Source: Sphingomonas lacusdianchii
GTDB lineage: Bacteria; Pseudomonadota; Alphaproteobacteria; Sphingomonadales; Sphingomonadaceae
Reading direction: 5' to 3'
Length of the DNA: 64,000 nt
Assembly (NCBI RefSeq): GCF_022664395.1
Contig: NZ_JAKRET010000006.1
Span: forward strand, 186,001-250,000
Positions 1 through 8,518 of the stretch are shown here, piece by piece. The position numbers and the translations under genes were made by a program. The notes beneath the pieces were generated by a model. That model had not been told where the DNA came from. It did no database searches and worked only from the letters and a program-made list of their open reading frames with translations. Position 1 is the first letter of the stretch, and the number at the start of each line of letters is the position of its first letter.

Positions 1-1
1 G

Positions 2-130
2 CTCCACGATCCCGAGGACGAAGGTTATATGTACAGCCGCGCGTTCGAGGATCTCGACGGCCATGGCTGGGGGCCGTTCACCATGGACATGGCCGCCGCC
101 GCTGCCGCCCATGAAGGAGCCGGCGCATGA
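2..130 (+). CDS. VOC-family (glyoxalase/PhnB-like) protein, C-terminal fragment
   Basis: Only the last 42 codons lie in the window; the gene begins upstream. The visible tail has the 'YSRAFEDLDGHGWGPFTMD' type ending that closes many VOC-superfamily domains, where the D-G-H-x-W segment forms the last beta strand near the metal site. The stop overlaps the next ATG (ATGA), so it is the first visible member of a translationally coupled run of VOC, DUF1428 and SRPBCC genes. Substrate cannot be inferred from this fragment. Confidence 0.7.
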   Translation, partial: LHDPEDEGYMYSRAFEDLDGHGWGPFTMDMAAAAAAHEGAGA

Positions 131-852
131 CCTATATCGACGGTTTCGTGACCCCCGTCCCGCGCGCCAGCCGCGCCGCCTATGAAGCCCATGTCGCGCA
201 GGCGGCGGCGATCTTCGCCGATCTTGGCGCGACGCGGCTGGTCGAATGCCGGGGCGACGACGTGCCGGCGGGCAAGCACACCGACTTCGCCCGATCGGTC
301 GCCCTGACCGACAACGAGGACGTGCTGTTCAGCTGGATCGAATATCCCGACCGCACGACCCGCGACGCGGCGGGCGCGGCGATGATGGCCGATCCGCGGA
401 TGGAAGCGCTCGGCATGCCGTTCGACGGCAAGCGCATGATCTATGGCGGGTTCGACGCCGTGATGGTCAGCGGCGACGACGCGACGCCGGGCTATGTCGA
501 TGGCTGCCTGACTCCGGTCCGCAGCGAGGACCGCGCCGCCTATCTCGCCTTCTCGGCCGAATCGGCGCAGGTGTTTCGCGATCACGGCGCGTTGCGCGTC
601 GTGGAGGGCTGGGGCGACGACGTGCCGCCGGGCAAGCACACCGACTATGCCCGCGCCGTCGACCTGCAACCGGGCGAGATCGCCTGTTATTCGTGGATCG
701 AATGGCCGTCGAAGGACGCGCGCGACGCCGGGTGGCAGGCGGTGATGGCCGATCCGCGCATGGCCGATCGCGAAATGCCCTGCGATGGCAGGCGCATGGT
801 CTATGGCGGTTTCACCCCGATCTTCGACCAGCGCATGGGAGCAGGCGCATGA
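127..852 (+). CDS. Tandem DUF1428 (YbaA-like) protein
   Basis: The 241-residue protein consists of two copies of the same roughly 115-residue domain. The signature G-D-D-V-P-x-G-K-H-T-D-(F/Y)-A-R occurs at about residues 43-56 and again at 163-176, and each copy ends with an 'MxYGGF' segment. DUF1428 proteins are usually single-domain, of about 115-120 residues and unknown function, with a ferredoxin-like dimeric alpha/beta-barrel fold, so an internal duplication probably replaces the homodimer by one chain. Both ends overlap neighbours by ATGA, which implies cotranslation with the VOC genes on either side. Confidence 0.85.
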   Translation: MTYIDGFVTPVPRASRAAYEAHVAQAAAIFADLGATRLVECRGDDVPAGKHTDFARSVALTDNEDVLFSWIEYPDRTTRDAAGAAMMADPRMEALGMPFDGKRMIYGGFDAVMVSGDDATPGYVDGCLTPVRSEDRAAYLAFSAESAQVFRDHGALRVVEGWGDDVPPGKHTDYARAVDLQPGEIACYSWIEWPSKDARDAGWQAVMADPRMADREMPCDGRRMVYGGFTPIFDQRMGAGA

Positions 853-1616
853 ACCGGCAGGGCGACTTCATCTGGTATGAATTGCTGACCAGCGACGTGG
901 ACGCGGCAGCGCGCTTCTACACCGACGTCGTCGGGTGGCAGGTACAGGATTCAGGCATGCCCGGCATGGACTATCGCCTGTTCGTCGCCCCTGACGACGC
1001 GATGATCGGCGGGCTGATGGCGATGCCGCCGGGCATGCCCGCGCCGGTGTGGCTCGGCTATGTCGCGGTCGACGATGTCGATGCCGCCACCGCCGATTAC
1101 GTCACGCATGGCGGCACGCAGCACATGCCGCCCACCACCATCCCCGGCGTCGGCCGCATCGCGATGCTGACCGACCCGCAGGGCGCGGCGCTCTATCTGA
1201 TGCGCAGCGAGAGCGACGAAACCAGCACCGTCTTCCAGCCCGCCGACCAGGCGACGCCCGGCCATTTCGTCTGGAACCAGCTGATGGCGGCCGACCCCGA
1301 CGGTGCCATCGCCTTCTATGTCGACCGGTTCGGCTGGCGACAGGAAGGGTCGATGCCGATGGGATCGTTCGGCGACTACAAGTTCCTGCTGAACGGCGAC
1401 GTCGCGATCGGCGCGGCGATGGGCATGGTGCCCGGCGGCAAGCCCGGCTGGCAATATTCCACCCATGTCGCCGATATCGACCATGCTGCCGACCGGATCA
1501 CGGGGGGCGGCGGCACGATCCTGCAGGGGCCGGACCAGATCCCCGGCGGCAGCTATTCGATCGTCGCCACCGATCCGCAAGGTGCGCGCTTCGGCCTCGT
1601 CGGACCGCGCCGATGA
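849..1616 (+). CDS. Two-domain VOC-family protein
   Basis: The 255-residue protein carries two glyoxalase/bleomycin-resistance/dioxygenase-type domains at about residues 5-120 and 137-255. Each opens with 'GxFxWxxL' followed by an 'A-x-x-F-Y' helix start, and each contains a 'TDPQGA' turn near its end. This architecture is common in proteins annotated as 'VOC family' or 'putative hydroxylase'; no substrate can be assigned. The ATG at 849 overlaps the stop of the DUF1428 gene, and its own stop overlaps the next ATG. A longer reading upstream in this frame only shadows the DUF1428 gene. Confidence 0.85.
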   Translation: MNRQGDFIWYELLTSDVDAAARFYTDVVGWQVQDSGMPGMDYRLFVAPDDAMIGGLMAMPPGMPAPVWLGYVAVDDVDAATADYVTHGGTQHMPPTTIPGVGRIAMLTDPQGAALYLMRSESDETSTVFQPADQATPGHFVWNQLMAADPDGAIAFYVDRFGWRQEGSMPMGSFGDYKFLLNGDVAIGAAMGMVPGGKPGWQYSTHVADIDHAADRITGGGGTILQGPDQIPGGSYSIVATDPQGARFGLVGPRR

Positions 1617-2096
1617 GCAAGCTGCAACTGTGCCTCGTCGTCAACGGCCGGGCGGAGGAAGCGGCACGCTTCTACGCCGCGACCTTTCCGGACAGCACGG
1701 TCGGGGCGATCCACCCGGCCGCTGCCGACTTTCCCGGCGGCAGGGCGGGCGACCCGCTGGTCGTCGAATTCACCCTGCTCGGCCAGCCCTGTTTCGCGCT
1801 GAACCACGGCCCGCCCACGCCCTTTTCGGACGCGATCTCGTTCCAGGTGCTGACCGACGATCAGGCGGAGACCGACCGCTACTGGAACGCGATCGTCGCC
1901 GATGGCGGACGCGCCCGTGACTGCGGCTGGTGCCAGGACCGTTTCGGCCTGTCGTGGCAGGTGACGCCGCGCGCTGATGGCGGGCATGGCCGATCCCGAT
2001 CCGGCGGTGGCCGCGCGGGTCATGCAGGCGATGATGACGATGCAGAAGATCGACGTTGCGGCTATCGAGGCGGCGCGCAACGGAGAGAAGCAATGA
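1613..2096 (+). pseudogene. PhnB-like VOC-family protein, frameshifted near its C terminus
   Basis: The gene starts at the ATG overlapping the previous stop. It reads a normal PhnB-like VOC domain ('KLQLCLVVNGRAEEAARFY', then 'GLSWQVTPR') up to about 1972. In this frame the next residues turn into a low-complexity Gly/Asp/Arg run. One base further on (frame beginning at 1974) the expected helical tail appears, 'LMAGMADPDPAVAARV', ending at a TGA at 2094-2096 that overlaps the following ATG as ATGA. This points to a +1 (or -2) shift between 1970 and 1974. It could be a real lesion or a sequencing error. In the unshifted frame there is no stop, so the reading runs into the SRPBCC gene and would give a fusion protein. 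Confidence 0.7.
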
Positions 2097-2548
2097 CCGA
2101 ACATGAACTGGCGATCGAACGCCGCATCGCCGCCCCCGTCGACGCGGTGTGGCGGGCATGGACCGAGAACCTCCCCAAATGGTGGGCGCCGCGCCCCTGG
2201 ACCACCGAGCTGCTTGCGCTCGACCTGACGCCGGGCGGCCGCTTCGCGACGACGATGCGCGGCCCGGGCGGCGAGGAAATGACCGGCGAGGGCGTGATCC
2301 TCGACGCGGTCCCTTACGAGCGCATCGTCTTCACCAAAGCCTTCGCCCCCGGCTGGATACCGCAGCCGCAGCGGCTGGCGTTCGTCGGCATATTCACCTT
2401 CGAAGCCGATGGCGACGCGACCCACTACCGCGCCGCCGCCCGCCACTGGGACGAAGAGACCGCGAAGATGCATGCCGAAATGGGCTTCGAAGGCGGCTGG
2501 GGGATGGTCGCGCAGCAGCTGGAGGCGGTGGCGGTCAATTTTGCGTGA
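2093..2548 (+). CDS. SRPBCC (AHSA1/START-like) domain protein
   Basis: The 151-residue protein opens with 'ELAIERRIAAPVDAVWRAWTE' type sequence and a 'KWW.P' segment, the hallmark of AHSA1-like SRPBCC proteins. A 'LDLTPGGRF' strand and a C-terminal 'GGWG' helix start follow. The fold is a helix-grip cavity that binds hydrophobic ligands; these proteins often sit beside VOC and DUF1428 genes in small stress or detoxification cassettes, as here. The ATG overlaps the stop of the shifted frame of the preceding gene, which supports that frame as the ancestral one. Confidence 0.85.
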   Translation: MTEHELAIERRIAAPVDAVWRAWTENLPKWWAPRPWTTELLALDLTPGGRFATTMRGPGGEEMTGEGVILDAVPYERIVFTKAFAPGWIPQPQRLAFVGIFTFEADGDATHYRAAARHWDEETAKMHAEMGFEGGWGMVAQQLEAVAVNFA

Positions 2549-2577
2549 CGGTTCCTACCTCATCCTTCAGCCACCCG

Positions 2578-2697
2578 TTCGGTTCGAGCAGCTTCGAGCG
2601 AAGTCGAGAAGCGTCTGTCGAGAACTCCCCGTTTGGGGCACCGCCTTCTCGACTACGGTTCTCGACAGGCTCGAACCTGCGCTCGAAGCAAACGGAC
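2578..2697. repeat. Dispersed palindromic repeat, tcgag type (copy 1)
   Basis: This intergenic stretch is built from interleaved inverted arms (GAAGTCGAGAAGCG and TTCTCGACTACGGTTCTCGAC). A near-identical copy lies at 6160-6280 and a relative at 51086-51202. It looks like a REP/ERIC-like element. Confidence 0.7.
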
Positions 2698-2716
2698 TAC
2701 AGAAAGCGGGGAGGAC

Positions 2717-3331
2717 TCACGCAAACGCCGCCGCCCCCTTCAACTGCTGATAGGCCGCGATCACCTTCTGCAACGCCGCCTCGTGCCGCCGGTCGCCGCC
2801 GTTGCGGTCGGGATGATAGCGCCGCACCAGTTCCGAATAACGCTGGCGCAATCCCGTCCGGTCGACATCGATCTCCAGCCCCATGACCTTCAGCGCCGAC
2901 CGGTCGGCCGGACTGAGCGGGCGGCCGTCCTTGCGCTCGGCGCGGTTCACCCGCGCGTCGCGGAATTTCACCCCGATCGCGTCGAGCGGATCGGCGAAAT
3001 CGGCCCAGGCCGGTCCCGGATCACCCCCCGCGCGCGCAAAGGCGCGCGTCTCGCGGTCCCAGCCGGCATAGGGTCGCTGCGCGTCGTGGATTTCCTCGGC
3101 GGTCATCCCGGCGAAGTAATTATAGCCGGCATTGAACGCGCGGATGTGGTCGAGGCAGAACCAGCGATAGGCGCTCGGCCGTTCGCCCCCCTGCGGCGCG
3201 CCCTCGACCGGCGGCGCACGGAATTCGCCCGCTTCGTCGCATCCCGGCACTTCGCACGGCCGGCCATTCGCCTCGACCCGCCCATGGAAGCGGGCATTGG
3301 GGCGATCCTTGCTGATCTTCTCGCGCGCCAC
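2717..3331 (-). CDS. J-domain (DnaJ-like) protein
   Basis: The 204-residue protein has a C-terminal J domain with the diagnostic HPD tripeptide ('RRYHPDRNGG') and a helix ending 'VIAAYQQLK'. The N-terminal part contains a Cys-containing 'CEVPGCDEAG' segment and 'FCLDHIRAFN', probably a zinc-binding region. Similar proteins are widespread in alphaproteobacteria and are presumed co-chaperones that stimulate DnaK ATPase; the client is unknown. The start is taken as GTG at 3331 because AAGGGAG lies a few bases upstream. It is divergent from bolA, with only about 36 bp between the two start codons. Confidence 0.85.
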   Translation of the reverse strand: MAREKISKDRPNARFHGRVEANGRPCEVPGCDEAGEFRAPPVEGAPQGGERPSAYRWFCLDHIRAFNAGYNYFAGMTAEEIHDAQRPYAGWDRETRAFARAGGDPGPAWADFADPLDAIGVKFRDARVNRAERKDGRPLSPADRSALKVMGLEIDVDRTGLRQRYSELVRRYHPDRNGGDRRHEAALQKVIAAYQQLKGAAAFA

Positions 3332-3367
3332 GCGACTCCCTTTGGCAAAACCGGTTATATAGGGCGG

Positions 3368-3658
3368 ATGACCGACACCACCACCATGCCGCTCGCCGAT
3401 CTGATCGCCCAGCGGCTGCGCGACGCCCTGTCTCCGACCCATCTGGTCGTGACCAACGACAGCCACCACCATGCCGGCCATATGGGCGACGACGGCACCG
3501 GCGAGACCCATTTTTCCGTCGAGATCGTCGCCGATGGCTTTATCGGCCAGTCGCGCGTTGGGCGGCAACGGATGGTTAACCGGGCGCTCGCCGACCTGTT
3601 GGCCACCCGCATCCATGCGCTGGCGATTCGCGCCCGCGCGCCGGGAGACCACGATTGA
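3368..3658 (+). CDS. bolA: BolA-family protein
   Basis: The 96-residue protein has the BolA fold elements: 'IAQRLRDALSPTHLVVTNDSHHH', the conserved 'THFSVEIVADGFIG' strand, and 'SRVGRQRMVNRALADLL'. BolA proteins partner monothiol glutaredoxins to bind [2Fe-2S] clusters and affect morphology or iron handling. The family-conserved His residues are present around positions 32-37. The TTG start of the following GST gene overlaps the stop, which suggests coupling. Confidence 0.9.
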   Translation: MTDTTTMPLADLIAQRLRDALSPTHLVVTNDSHHHAGHMGDDGTGETHFSVEIVADGFIGQSRVGRQRMVNRALADLLATRIHALAIRARAPGDHD

Positions 3659-4359
3659 GCTACGACCTCTGGTACTGGCCGACGATACAGGGCCGCGGCG
3701 AATTCGTTCGACTGGCGATGGAGGGCGCGGGCATCGCCTATCGCGACCGCGCGCGCGAGGATGGCGTCGAAGCAATGCTGGCGATGCTGGAACGGCACCC
3801 GCGCCCGCCCTTCGCCCCGCCCTTCCTGTCGCTCGACAACATGGTCATCGCGCAGGTCGCCAACATCCTGCAATATCTGGGCGAGCGCCATGGCCTGAGC
3901 ATGTCGAGCATCCGCGACCGGCAATGGGCCAATCAATGGCAACTGACCATCGCCGACCTCGTCGCCGAGGTGCATAATGTCCATCACCCGGTCGGCACCG
4001 GCGATTATTATGACGCGCAGAAGCCCGAGGCCGCCCGCGCCGCCACGCAGTTCCGGGACGAACGCCTGCCCAAATTCCTGACCTATTTCGAAGCGCTGCT
4101 GGACGAAAACAGCGACCCCTGGGCGATCGATCATCGCTGGACCTATGTCGACACCTCGCTGTTCCAGCTGGTCGAAGGGCTGCGCTACGCCTTTCCCAGA
4201 CGGATGGCGGCTCTGGAACCCGGTCTGCCGCGCCTGATCGCGATCCACGACGCCGTCGCCACCCTGCCCGGCATTGCCGACTATCTTGCCAGCGACCGGC
4301 GTATCCCTTTCAATGAAGACGGAATTTTCCGCCACTATCCCGAACTGGATGCCGATTGA
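3655..4359 (+). CDS. Glutathione S-transferase family protein
   Basis: The 234-residue protein begins 'SYDLWYWPTIQGRGEFVRL', a thioredoxin-fold GST N-terminal domain with Tyr residues available as the catalytic hydroxyl. A helical C-terminal domain starts near residue 90. It presumably conjugates or reduces electrophiles with glutathione. The start is TTG at 3655, overlapping the bolA stop (TTGA), since no ATG precedes the conserved first strand. It is followed directly by a pirin gene (TGATG overlap), so bolA, GST, pirin and the hydrolase appear to form one operon. Confidence 0.88.
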   Translation: MSYDLWYWPTIQGRGEFVRLAMEGAGIAYRDRAREDGVEAMLAMLERHPRPPFAPPFLSLDNMVIAQVANILQYLGERHGLSMSSIRDRQWANQWQLTIADLVAEVHNVHHPVGTGDYYDAQKPEAARAATQFRDERLPKFLTYFEALLDENSDPWAIDHRWTYVDTSLFQLVEGLRYAFPRRMAALEPGLPRLIAIHDAVATLPGIADYLASDRRIPFNEDGIFRHYPELDAD

Positions 4360-5261
4360 TGGAAAACGACCGCTTCTTTCTGCAGACGATCCAGCCAATC
4401 ACCCATGATCTGGGCGGGTTCAAGGTCCATCGCACCCTGCCGACCAGGACGCGGACGATGGTCGGCCCGTTCATCTTCTTCGACCAGATGGGCCCGGCAG
4501 AACTCGACCCCGGTCAGGGCATCGACGTGCGCCCGCATCCGCACATCAACCTGTCGACCGTCACCTATCTGTTCGGCGGCGCGATCGATCACCGCGATTC
4601 GCTCGGCACCTTCGCCCGGATCGAGCCCGGGGCGGTCAATCTGATGACCGCCGGCCACGGCATCGTCCATTCCGAACGATCGCCGGACGACGAACGCGCC
4701 GGCGGCCCGCTGCTGTCGGGCATCCAGACATGGCTGGCGATGCCCGAGGATCGCGAAGAGATCGATCCCGCCTTCGAACATGTCGAAGCGACCCGCCTGC
4801 CGATCGTCAGCGGCAGCGGCGCGACCGCGCGCGTCGTGATGGGCGACCTCTGGGGCGTCTCGGCCCCGACCACCCAGTACGCCGCGACCATCTATGCCGA
4901 CATCATCCTCGAATCGAGCGGGTCGATCCCGATCGATGCCGGTGCCGACGAACGCGCGCTGTACCTGACCCATGGCGACGCGGCGCTGGACGGCGTTGCG
5001 CTCGAACCGATGACACTCTACGTCCTGCGCCCCGGCATCGCCGCCACGCTGCGTTCGTTGGGCGGCGCGCGCGTCATGCTGTGCGGGGGGGAGGCGTTCA
5101 CGACGCCGCGCCATGTCTGGTGGAATTTCGTCTCCTCGCGCCGCGACCGCATCGATCAGGCCAAGGCCGACTGGAAAGCCGGCAACTTCCCCAAGGTCCC
5201 CGACGATGCCGAGGAATTCATTCCCATCCCCGAAATCCCCAAGACGGTCAGCTATCCATGA
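4359..5261 (+). CDS. Pirin-family protein
   Basis: The 300-residue bicupin contains the pirin N-terminal metal motif region 'DVRPHPHINLSTVTYLFGG' and 'MTAGHGIVHSE', which supply the His/His/His/Glu iron ligands (first cupin, about residues 55-105). The C-terminal cupin contains 'TLYVLRPG' and 'LCGGEAF'. Bacterial pirins act as redox cofactors or quercetinase-like enzymes; the specific role is unknown. ATG at 4359 overlaps the GST stop and the end overlaps the next ATG. Confidence 0.9.
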   Translation: MENDRFFLQTIQPITHDLGGFKVHRTLPTRTRTMVGPFIFFDQMGPAELDPGQGIDVRPHPHINLSTVTYLFGGAIDHRDSLGTFARIEPGAVNLMTAGHGIVHSERSPDDERAGGPLLSGIQTWLAMPEDREEIDPAFEHVEATRLPIVSGSGATARVVMGDLWGVSAPTTQYAATIYADIILESSGSIPIDAGADERALYLTHGDAALDGVALEPMTLYVLRPGIAATLRSLGGARVMLCGGEAFTTPRHVWWNFVSSRRDRIDQAKADWKAGNFPKVPDDAEEFIPIPEIPKTVSYP

Positions 5262-6136
5262 CCGAACTGCATCGTATCGCACTGTCGACCGGCGTGTCGC
5301 TCGACGTCGCCGTCGCGGGCGATCCGGCCGCGCCGGCGATGATCTTCCTCCACGGCTTTCCCGAATCGCACCGGACGTGGCGGCATCAACTGCCCGACTT
5401 CGCGCGTGACCATTTCGTGATCGCGCCCGACCAGCGCGGCTATGTCCGGTCGGACAAGCCGAAGGCGGTCGCCGATTATGCCCCCGATCGCATCGTCGCC
5501 GACCTGATCGCGCTCGCCGATGCGCTGGGCGTCGGGCGCTTCACGCTGGTCGGCCATGACTGGGGCGGCGCGATCGCATGGATGGCGGCGCTCAGGCACC
5601 CCGACCGGATCGACCGCCTCGTCATCCTCAACGCACCGCATCCGCGGATCTTCCAGCGTTCGCTGTTCGACGATCCCGACCAGCGCGCCGCCAGCCAGTA
5701 CATCACCCGCTTCCGCGACACGTCGATCGATCGCGGGCTGATCGGTGCCGGCCTCGAACATTTCTTCGCGACCGGCTTCGCGAAGCTGGTGACGCGTACC
5801 ATCGCCGGCGCGGACAAGGCCGCCTATCTCGACGAATGGTCGCAGCCGGGCGCGATGACAGCGATGCTCAACTGGTACCGCGCCTCGGCGATCGTCGTTC
5901 CCGCACCCGGCGAAACGCCTGAACGCCCGGCCTGGATCGACGCACCGTTTCCGCCCGTGACCCAACCGACGCTGGTGATCTGGGGCACGCGCGACAAGGC
6001 GCTGTTACCGGTACAGATCGAAGGGCTGGACGCCGTAGTGCCCGACCTGACGGTAGTGAAGGTCGATGCGGGGCATTTCGTACCATGGGAGGCACCGGAT
6101 GCGGTGAATGCGGCGATACGGGGGTGGCTATCCTGA
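5258..6136 (+). CDS. Alpha/beta hydrolase, epoxide-hydrolase-like
   Basis: The 292-residue protein has HGFPES at about 32-37 (oxyanion region), an Asp nucleophile in 'GHDWGG' (D101), a second acid in 'WGTRD' (D246) and the general-base His in 'AGHFVPWE' (H273). An Asp nucleophile followed by Trp is typical of soluble epoxide hydrolases and haloalkane dehalogenases rather than Ser esterases. The HGFP motif favours epoxide hydrolase. Coexpression with a GST would suit detoxification of epoxides, which is an inference from context. Confidence 0.88.
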   Translation: MTELHRIALSTGVSLDVAVAGDPAAPAMIFLHGFPESHRTWRHQLPDFARDHFVIAPDQRGYVRSDKPKAVADYAPDRIVADLIALADALGVGRFTLVGHDWGGAIAWMAALRHPDRIDRLVILNAPHPRIFQRSLFDDPDQRAASQYITRFRDTSIDRGLIGAGLEHFFATGFAKLVTRTIAGADKAAYLDEWSQPGAMTAMLNWYRASAIVVPAPGETPERPAWIDAPFPPVTQPTLVIWGTRDKALLPVQIEGLDAVVPDLTVVKVDAGHFVPWEAPDAVNAAIRGWLS

Positions 6137-6159
6137 CCCGCCAAAGATGGCTCTCCACC

Positions 6160-6280
6160 GTTCATGCTGAGTAGGGGCTGAGCGAAGTCGAGAAGCGTCT
6201 GTCGAGTACCCGCCCGCGTGGGGCACCCCTTCTCGACTACGCTTCTCGACAGGATCGAACCTCCGCTCGAAGCAAACGGG
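6160..6280. repeat. Dispersed palindromic repeat, tcgag type (copy 2)
   Basis: It repeats the arms seen at 2578-2697 (GAAGTCGAGAAGCG... TTCTCGACTACGCTTCTCGAC) between the convergent hydrolase and nusB genes. It may serve as a bidirectional terminator, but there is no uridine tract. Confidence 0.7.
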
Positions 6281-6294
6281 GGTGGTAGAGGAAC

Positions 6295-6762
6295 CTACCC
6301 CCGAACCACCTTCGCCACCGAATCCAGCAACCCGTTGACGAACCCCTTTTCGCGCCGATCGTAGAACGCATCGGCCACGTCCAGATATTCGCTGATGACC
6401 GCCGCCACCGGCACGTCCGGCCGCGCGATCAACTCGTACGTCCCTGCGCGCAGGATTTGCCGCATCGGCTTGTCCAGCCGGTCAAGCGTCCAGCCGGTCG
6501 ACAGCTTGGAGGCAATCATCGCGTCGATCTCGTCGCGGCGGGCATCGACGCCCTTGACCACGTCGTCAAAGAAATGGACGTCGGCCTCGGCATATTCGAC
6601 CTCTTCGATCGTCGCGCCCAGCCGGTGCTGGTGGAATTCGTGGAGCAGGGCCGGGATCGGCGTCGCTTCCATCTCATGCTGGTACAGCGCCTGGACGGCG
6701 GCCAACCGGGCGGCGGCGCGTGCCTGACGGGCACCGCGCGGGCGGGAATTCTTGCTGGTCAT
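6295..6762 (-). CDS. nusB: Transcription antitermination factor NusB
   Basis: The 155-residue helical protein has the NusB features 'ARLAAVQALYQHEM' at about residues 18-31, 'LDKPMRQILRAGTYEL' near 100 and 'EYLDVADAF' followed by 'GFVNGLLDSVAKVVR' at the end. NusB with NusE/S10 binds boxA RNA and promotes rRNA antitermination. An Arg/Ala-rich N-terminal extension of about 15 residues is common in alphaproteobacteria. It is transcribed convergently to the bolA-hydrolase operon and separated from hisD by a 470-bp repeat-containing gap. Confidence 0.95.
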   Translation of the reverse strand: MTSKNSRPRGARQARAAARLAAVQALYQHEMEATPIPALLHEFHQHRLGATIEEVEYAEADVHFFDDVVKGVDARRDEIDAMIASKLSTGWTLDRLDKPMRQILRAGTYELIARPDVPVAAVISEYLDVADAFYDRREKGFVNGLLDSVAKVVRG

Positions 6763-7234
6763 AAGCGCCGCCCCATAGCCGCTGTCGCACCGACAAGTCG
6801 AGGGGGCGCTTTCCTACAGGCGCAGCGCGTGACAGGGTGGCCTAACGCTCCTTGCACCGTCCGCCCCGATCCGCCCGGCGCGCGCCTTGCGCACGAACGT
6901 GAACTCTGGCTCCGGCCGCGCCGTCTTCCGCGGCGGTGGGCTTTCGGCAAGGGGCATTGCTCCCCTACCACGCCGTACCCCGGCGGAGGCCGGAGTCCAG
7001 TTGGGGAACGCCGGTAAGGTCCGGAAAGGCCTTGCCAACTGGCCCCCGGCCTCCGCCGGGTGCGGTTCGAACCGCAGGGGAACACCCCCGTCGCCAAACA
7101 TGTGCAAGTGTGAACTTAGTGAACTTTGGCCCGCCCGGACACGACCCTACCCCCGCGCAGGCGGTGGTCCAGAGCCAGACAGGACCGTCGCACATTGGAC
7201 CCTGGATCCCCGCCTGCACGGGGATACGCCATGA
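6763..7234. other. 470-bp gene-free gap between nusB and hisD with palindromic repeats
   Basis: No gene with a credible start or recognizable product is seen here. An imperfect palindrome at 6974-7064 (GTACCCCGGCGGAGGCCGG ... CCGGCCTCCGCCGGG) belongs to the family also found at 40499-40588. A second short arm pair, GGATCCCCGCCTGCACGGGGAT, occupies about 7202-7225. Open frames in this gap are artefacts of palindromic high-GC sequence. Confidence 0.6.
6974..7064. repeat. Palindromic repeat, ccccggcg-aggccgggg type (copy 1)
   Basis: The outer arms are about 20 bp and flank an inner segment with 'CCAGTTGGGG' and 'CCAACTGG' as a second inverted pair. The same two-tier layout recurs at 40499-40588 and, in a diverged form, at 14614-14694. 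Confidence 0.65.
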
Positions 7235-8518
7235 TTACAATCGTATAGCCACCGACCGCGCATGCGCCGGCAGTCCTTCGGCCCCGGCCAGCGTCACCGC
7301 CGCCGGGCCGATCTTCGCTAATGCTGCCGCGTCCAGCCCCAGAAAGCTGGTCCGCTTCATATAATCCAGCACCGACAGCCCCGATGCGAAGCGCGCCCGC
7401 CGCCCGGTCGGCAGCACATGGTTCGGCCCCGCGACATAATCGCCGACCGCCTCGGGCGTATAGCGACCGAGGAACACCGACCCGGCATGGCGCACCGCCC
7501 GGAACAACGGTTCGGGATCGCCGACCGCCAGTTCGAGATGCTCGGGCGCCAGTCGGTCGATCAGCGGCATCGCGTCGGCCAACGTCGGCACGACCACGAT
7601 CGCCCCGTTCGCGTCCCAGCTCGCCCGCGCCACCTGTCCGGTCGCAAGCTCGGCGATCTGTTCGTCGACCGCCTTCGCCACGGCCTCGCCGAACCCCGCA
7701 TCGTCGGTGAACAGGATCGACTGGCTGGTCGGATCATGCTCGGCCTGGCTGAGCAAATCGGCGGCGATCCACGCCGGATCATTCTGCCCATCGGCGACGA
7801 CCACGATCTCCGACGGCCCGGCGACCATGTCGATCCCGACCACGCCGTACAACTGCCGCTTGGCCTCCGCGACCCAGGCATTGCCCGGCCCGGTCACAAC
7901 ATCGACCGCCCTGATCCGGTCGGTACCATAGGCCAGCGCCGCGACTGCCTGCGCGCCGCCGATCCGCCATACCTCATCGACCCCGGCCAGCGCCGCGGCG
8001 GCCAGCACCAGCGGATTGACCTCGCCCTTGGGCGTCGGCGTGACCATCACGATCCGCTCGACCCCGGCGACCTTGGCCGGCACCACGTTCATCAGCACCG
8101 ACGACGGATAGGCGGCACGTCCGCCGGGCACATAGACACCCGCCGCCGCGACCGCGCTCCACCGCGCGCCCAGCCGGACGCCATCGGCATCGACCTCGTC
8201 GCGATCCTCGGGCCGCTGCTTGGCGTGATAGGCGACGATCCGGTCATGCGCCAATTCGAGCGCCGCGCGCAATTCGGGGGCCAGCCCGTCCAGTGCCGCC
8301 CGGCATTCGGCCAGTTCGATCCGCCAGCCGGTCGCGTCCGGGTCATGGCCATCGAACTTTTCGGTAAAAGCACGCACCGCGGCATCGCCCTCGTCGCGCA
8401 CCGCGCGCAGAATCGCGGTAACGTCGCGCGCCACGTCGCTATCCGCCTCGCGCCGCGCATCGACCAGCGCCGCGAAGTCGGCGGCGAACCCCGCCGCGCC
8501 CGCGTCCAGCCGGATCAT
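7235..8518 (-). CDS. hisD: Histidinol dehydrogenase
   Basis: The 427-residue protein catalyses the last two oxidations of histidine synthesis (L-histidinol to L-histidine, Zn- and NAD-dependent). Recognizable segments are '[18 protein letters not shown]', '[15 protein letters not shown]', '[17 protein letters not shown]', '[11 protein letters not shown]' and '[11 protein letters not shown]', the last carrying catalytic and zinc His/Gln residues, plus 'APEHLELAV' and '[13 protein letters not shown]'-like '[14 protein letters not shown]'. Its ATG at 8518 overlaps the hisG stop by 4 bp, so hisG and hisD are cotranscribed. Confidence 0.97.
   Translation of the reverse strand: MIRLDAGAAGFAADFAALVDARREADSDVARDVTAILRAVRDEGDAAVRAFTEKFDGHDPDATGWRIELAECRAALDGLAPELRAALELAHDRIVAYHAKQRPEDRDEVDADGVRLGARWSAVAAAGVYVPGGRAAYPSSVLMNVVPAKVAGVERIVMVTPTPKGEVNPLVLAAAALAGVDEVWRIGGAQAVAALAYGTDRIRAVDVVTGPGNAWVAEAKRQLYGVVGIDMVAGPSEIVVVADGQNDPAWIAADLLSQAEHDPTSQSILFTDDAGFGEAVAKAVDEQIAELATGQVARASWDANGAIVVVPTLADAMPLIDRLAPEHLELAVGDPEPLFRAVRHAGSVFLGRYTPEAVGDYVAGPNHVLPTGRRARFASGLSVLDYMKRTSFLGLDAAALAKIGPAAVTLAGAEGLPAHARSVAIRL

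Noticed and set aside
1049..2548. A single 499-codon protein joining the PhnB-like and SRPBCC domains
   Set aside because: It starts inside the upstream VOC gene and includes a low-complexity segment explained by a frameshift near 1972; the SRPBCC gene has its own overlapping ATG.
5258..6136. Haloalkane dehalogenase for the Asp-nucleophile hydrolase
   Set aside because: The 'HGFPES' loop fits epoxide hydrolases better, and the halide-binding Trp/Asn pair of dehalogenases is not evident (Phe/Gly at the HGF position).
6814..7364. Several small open frames in the nusB-hisD gap
   Set aside because: They are repetitive, mutually antisense and lie in palindromic repeats; no start signal or homology pattern.
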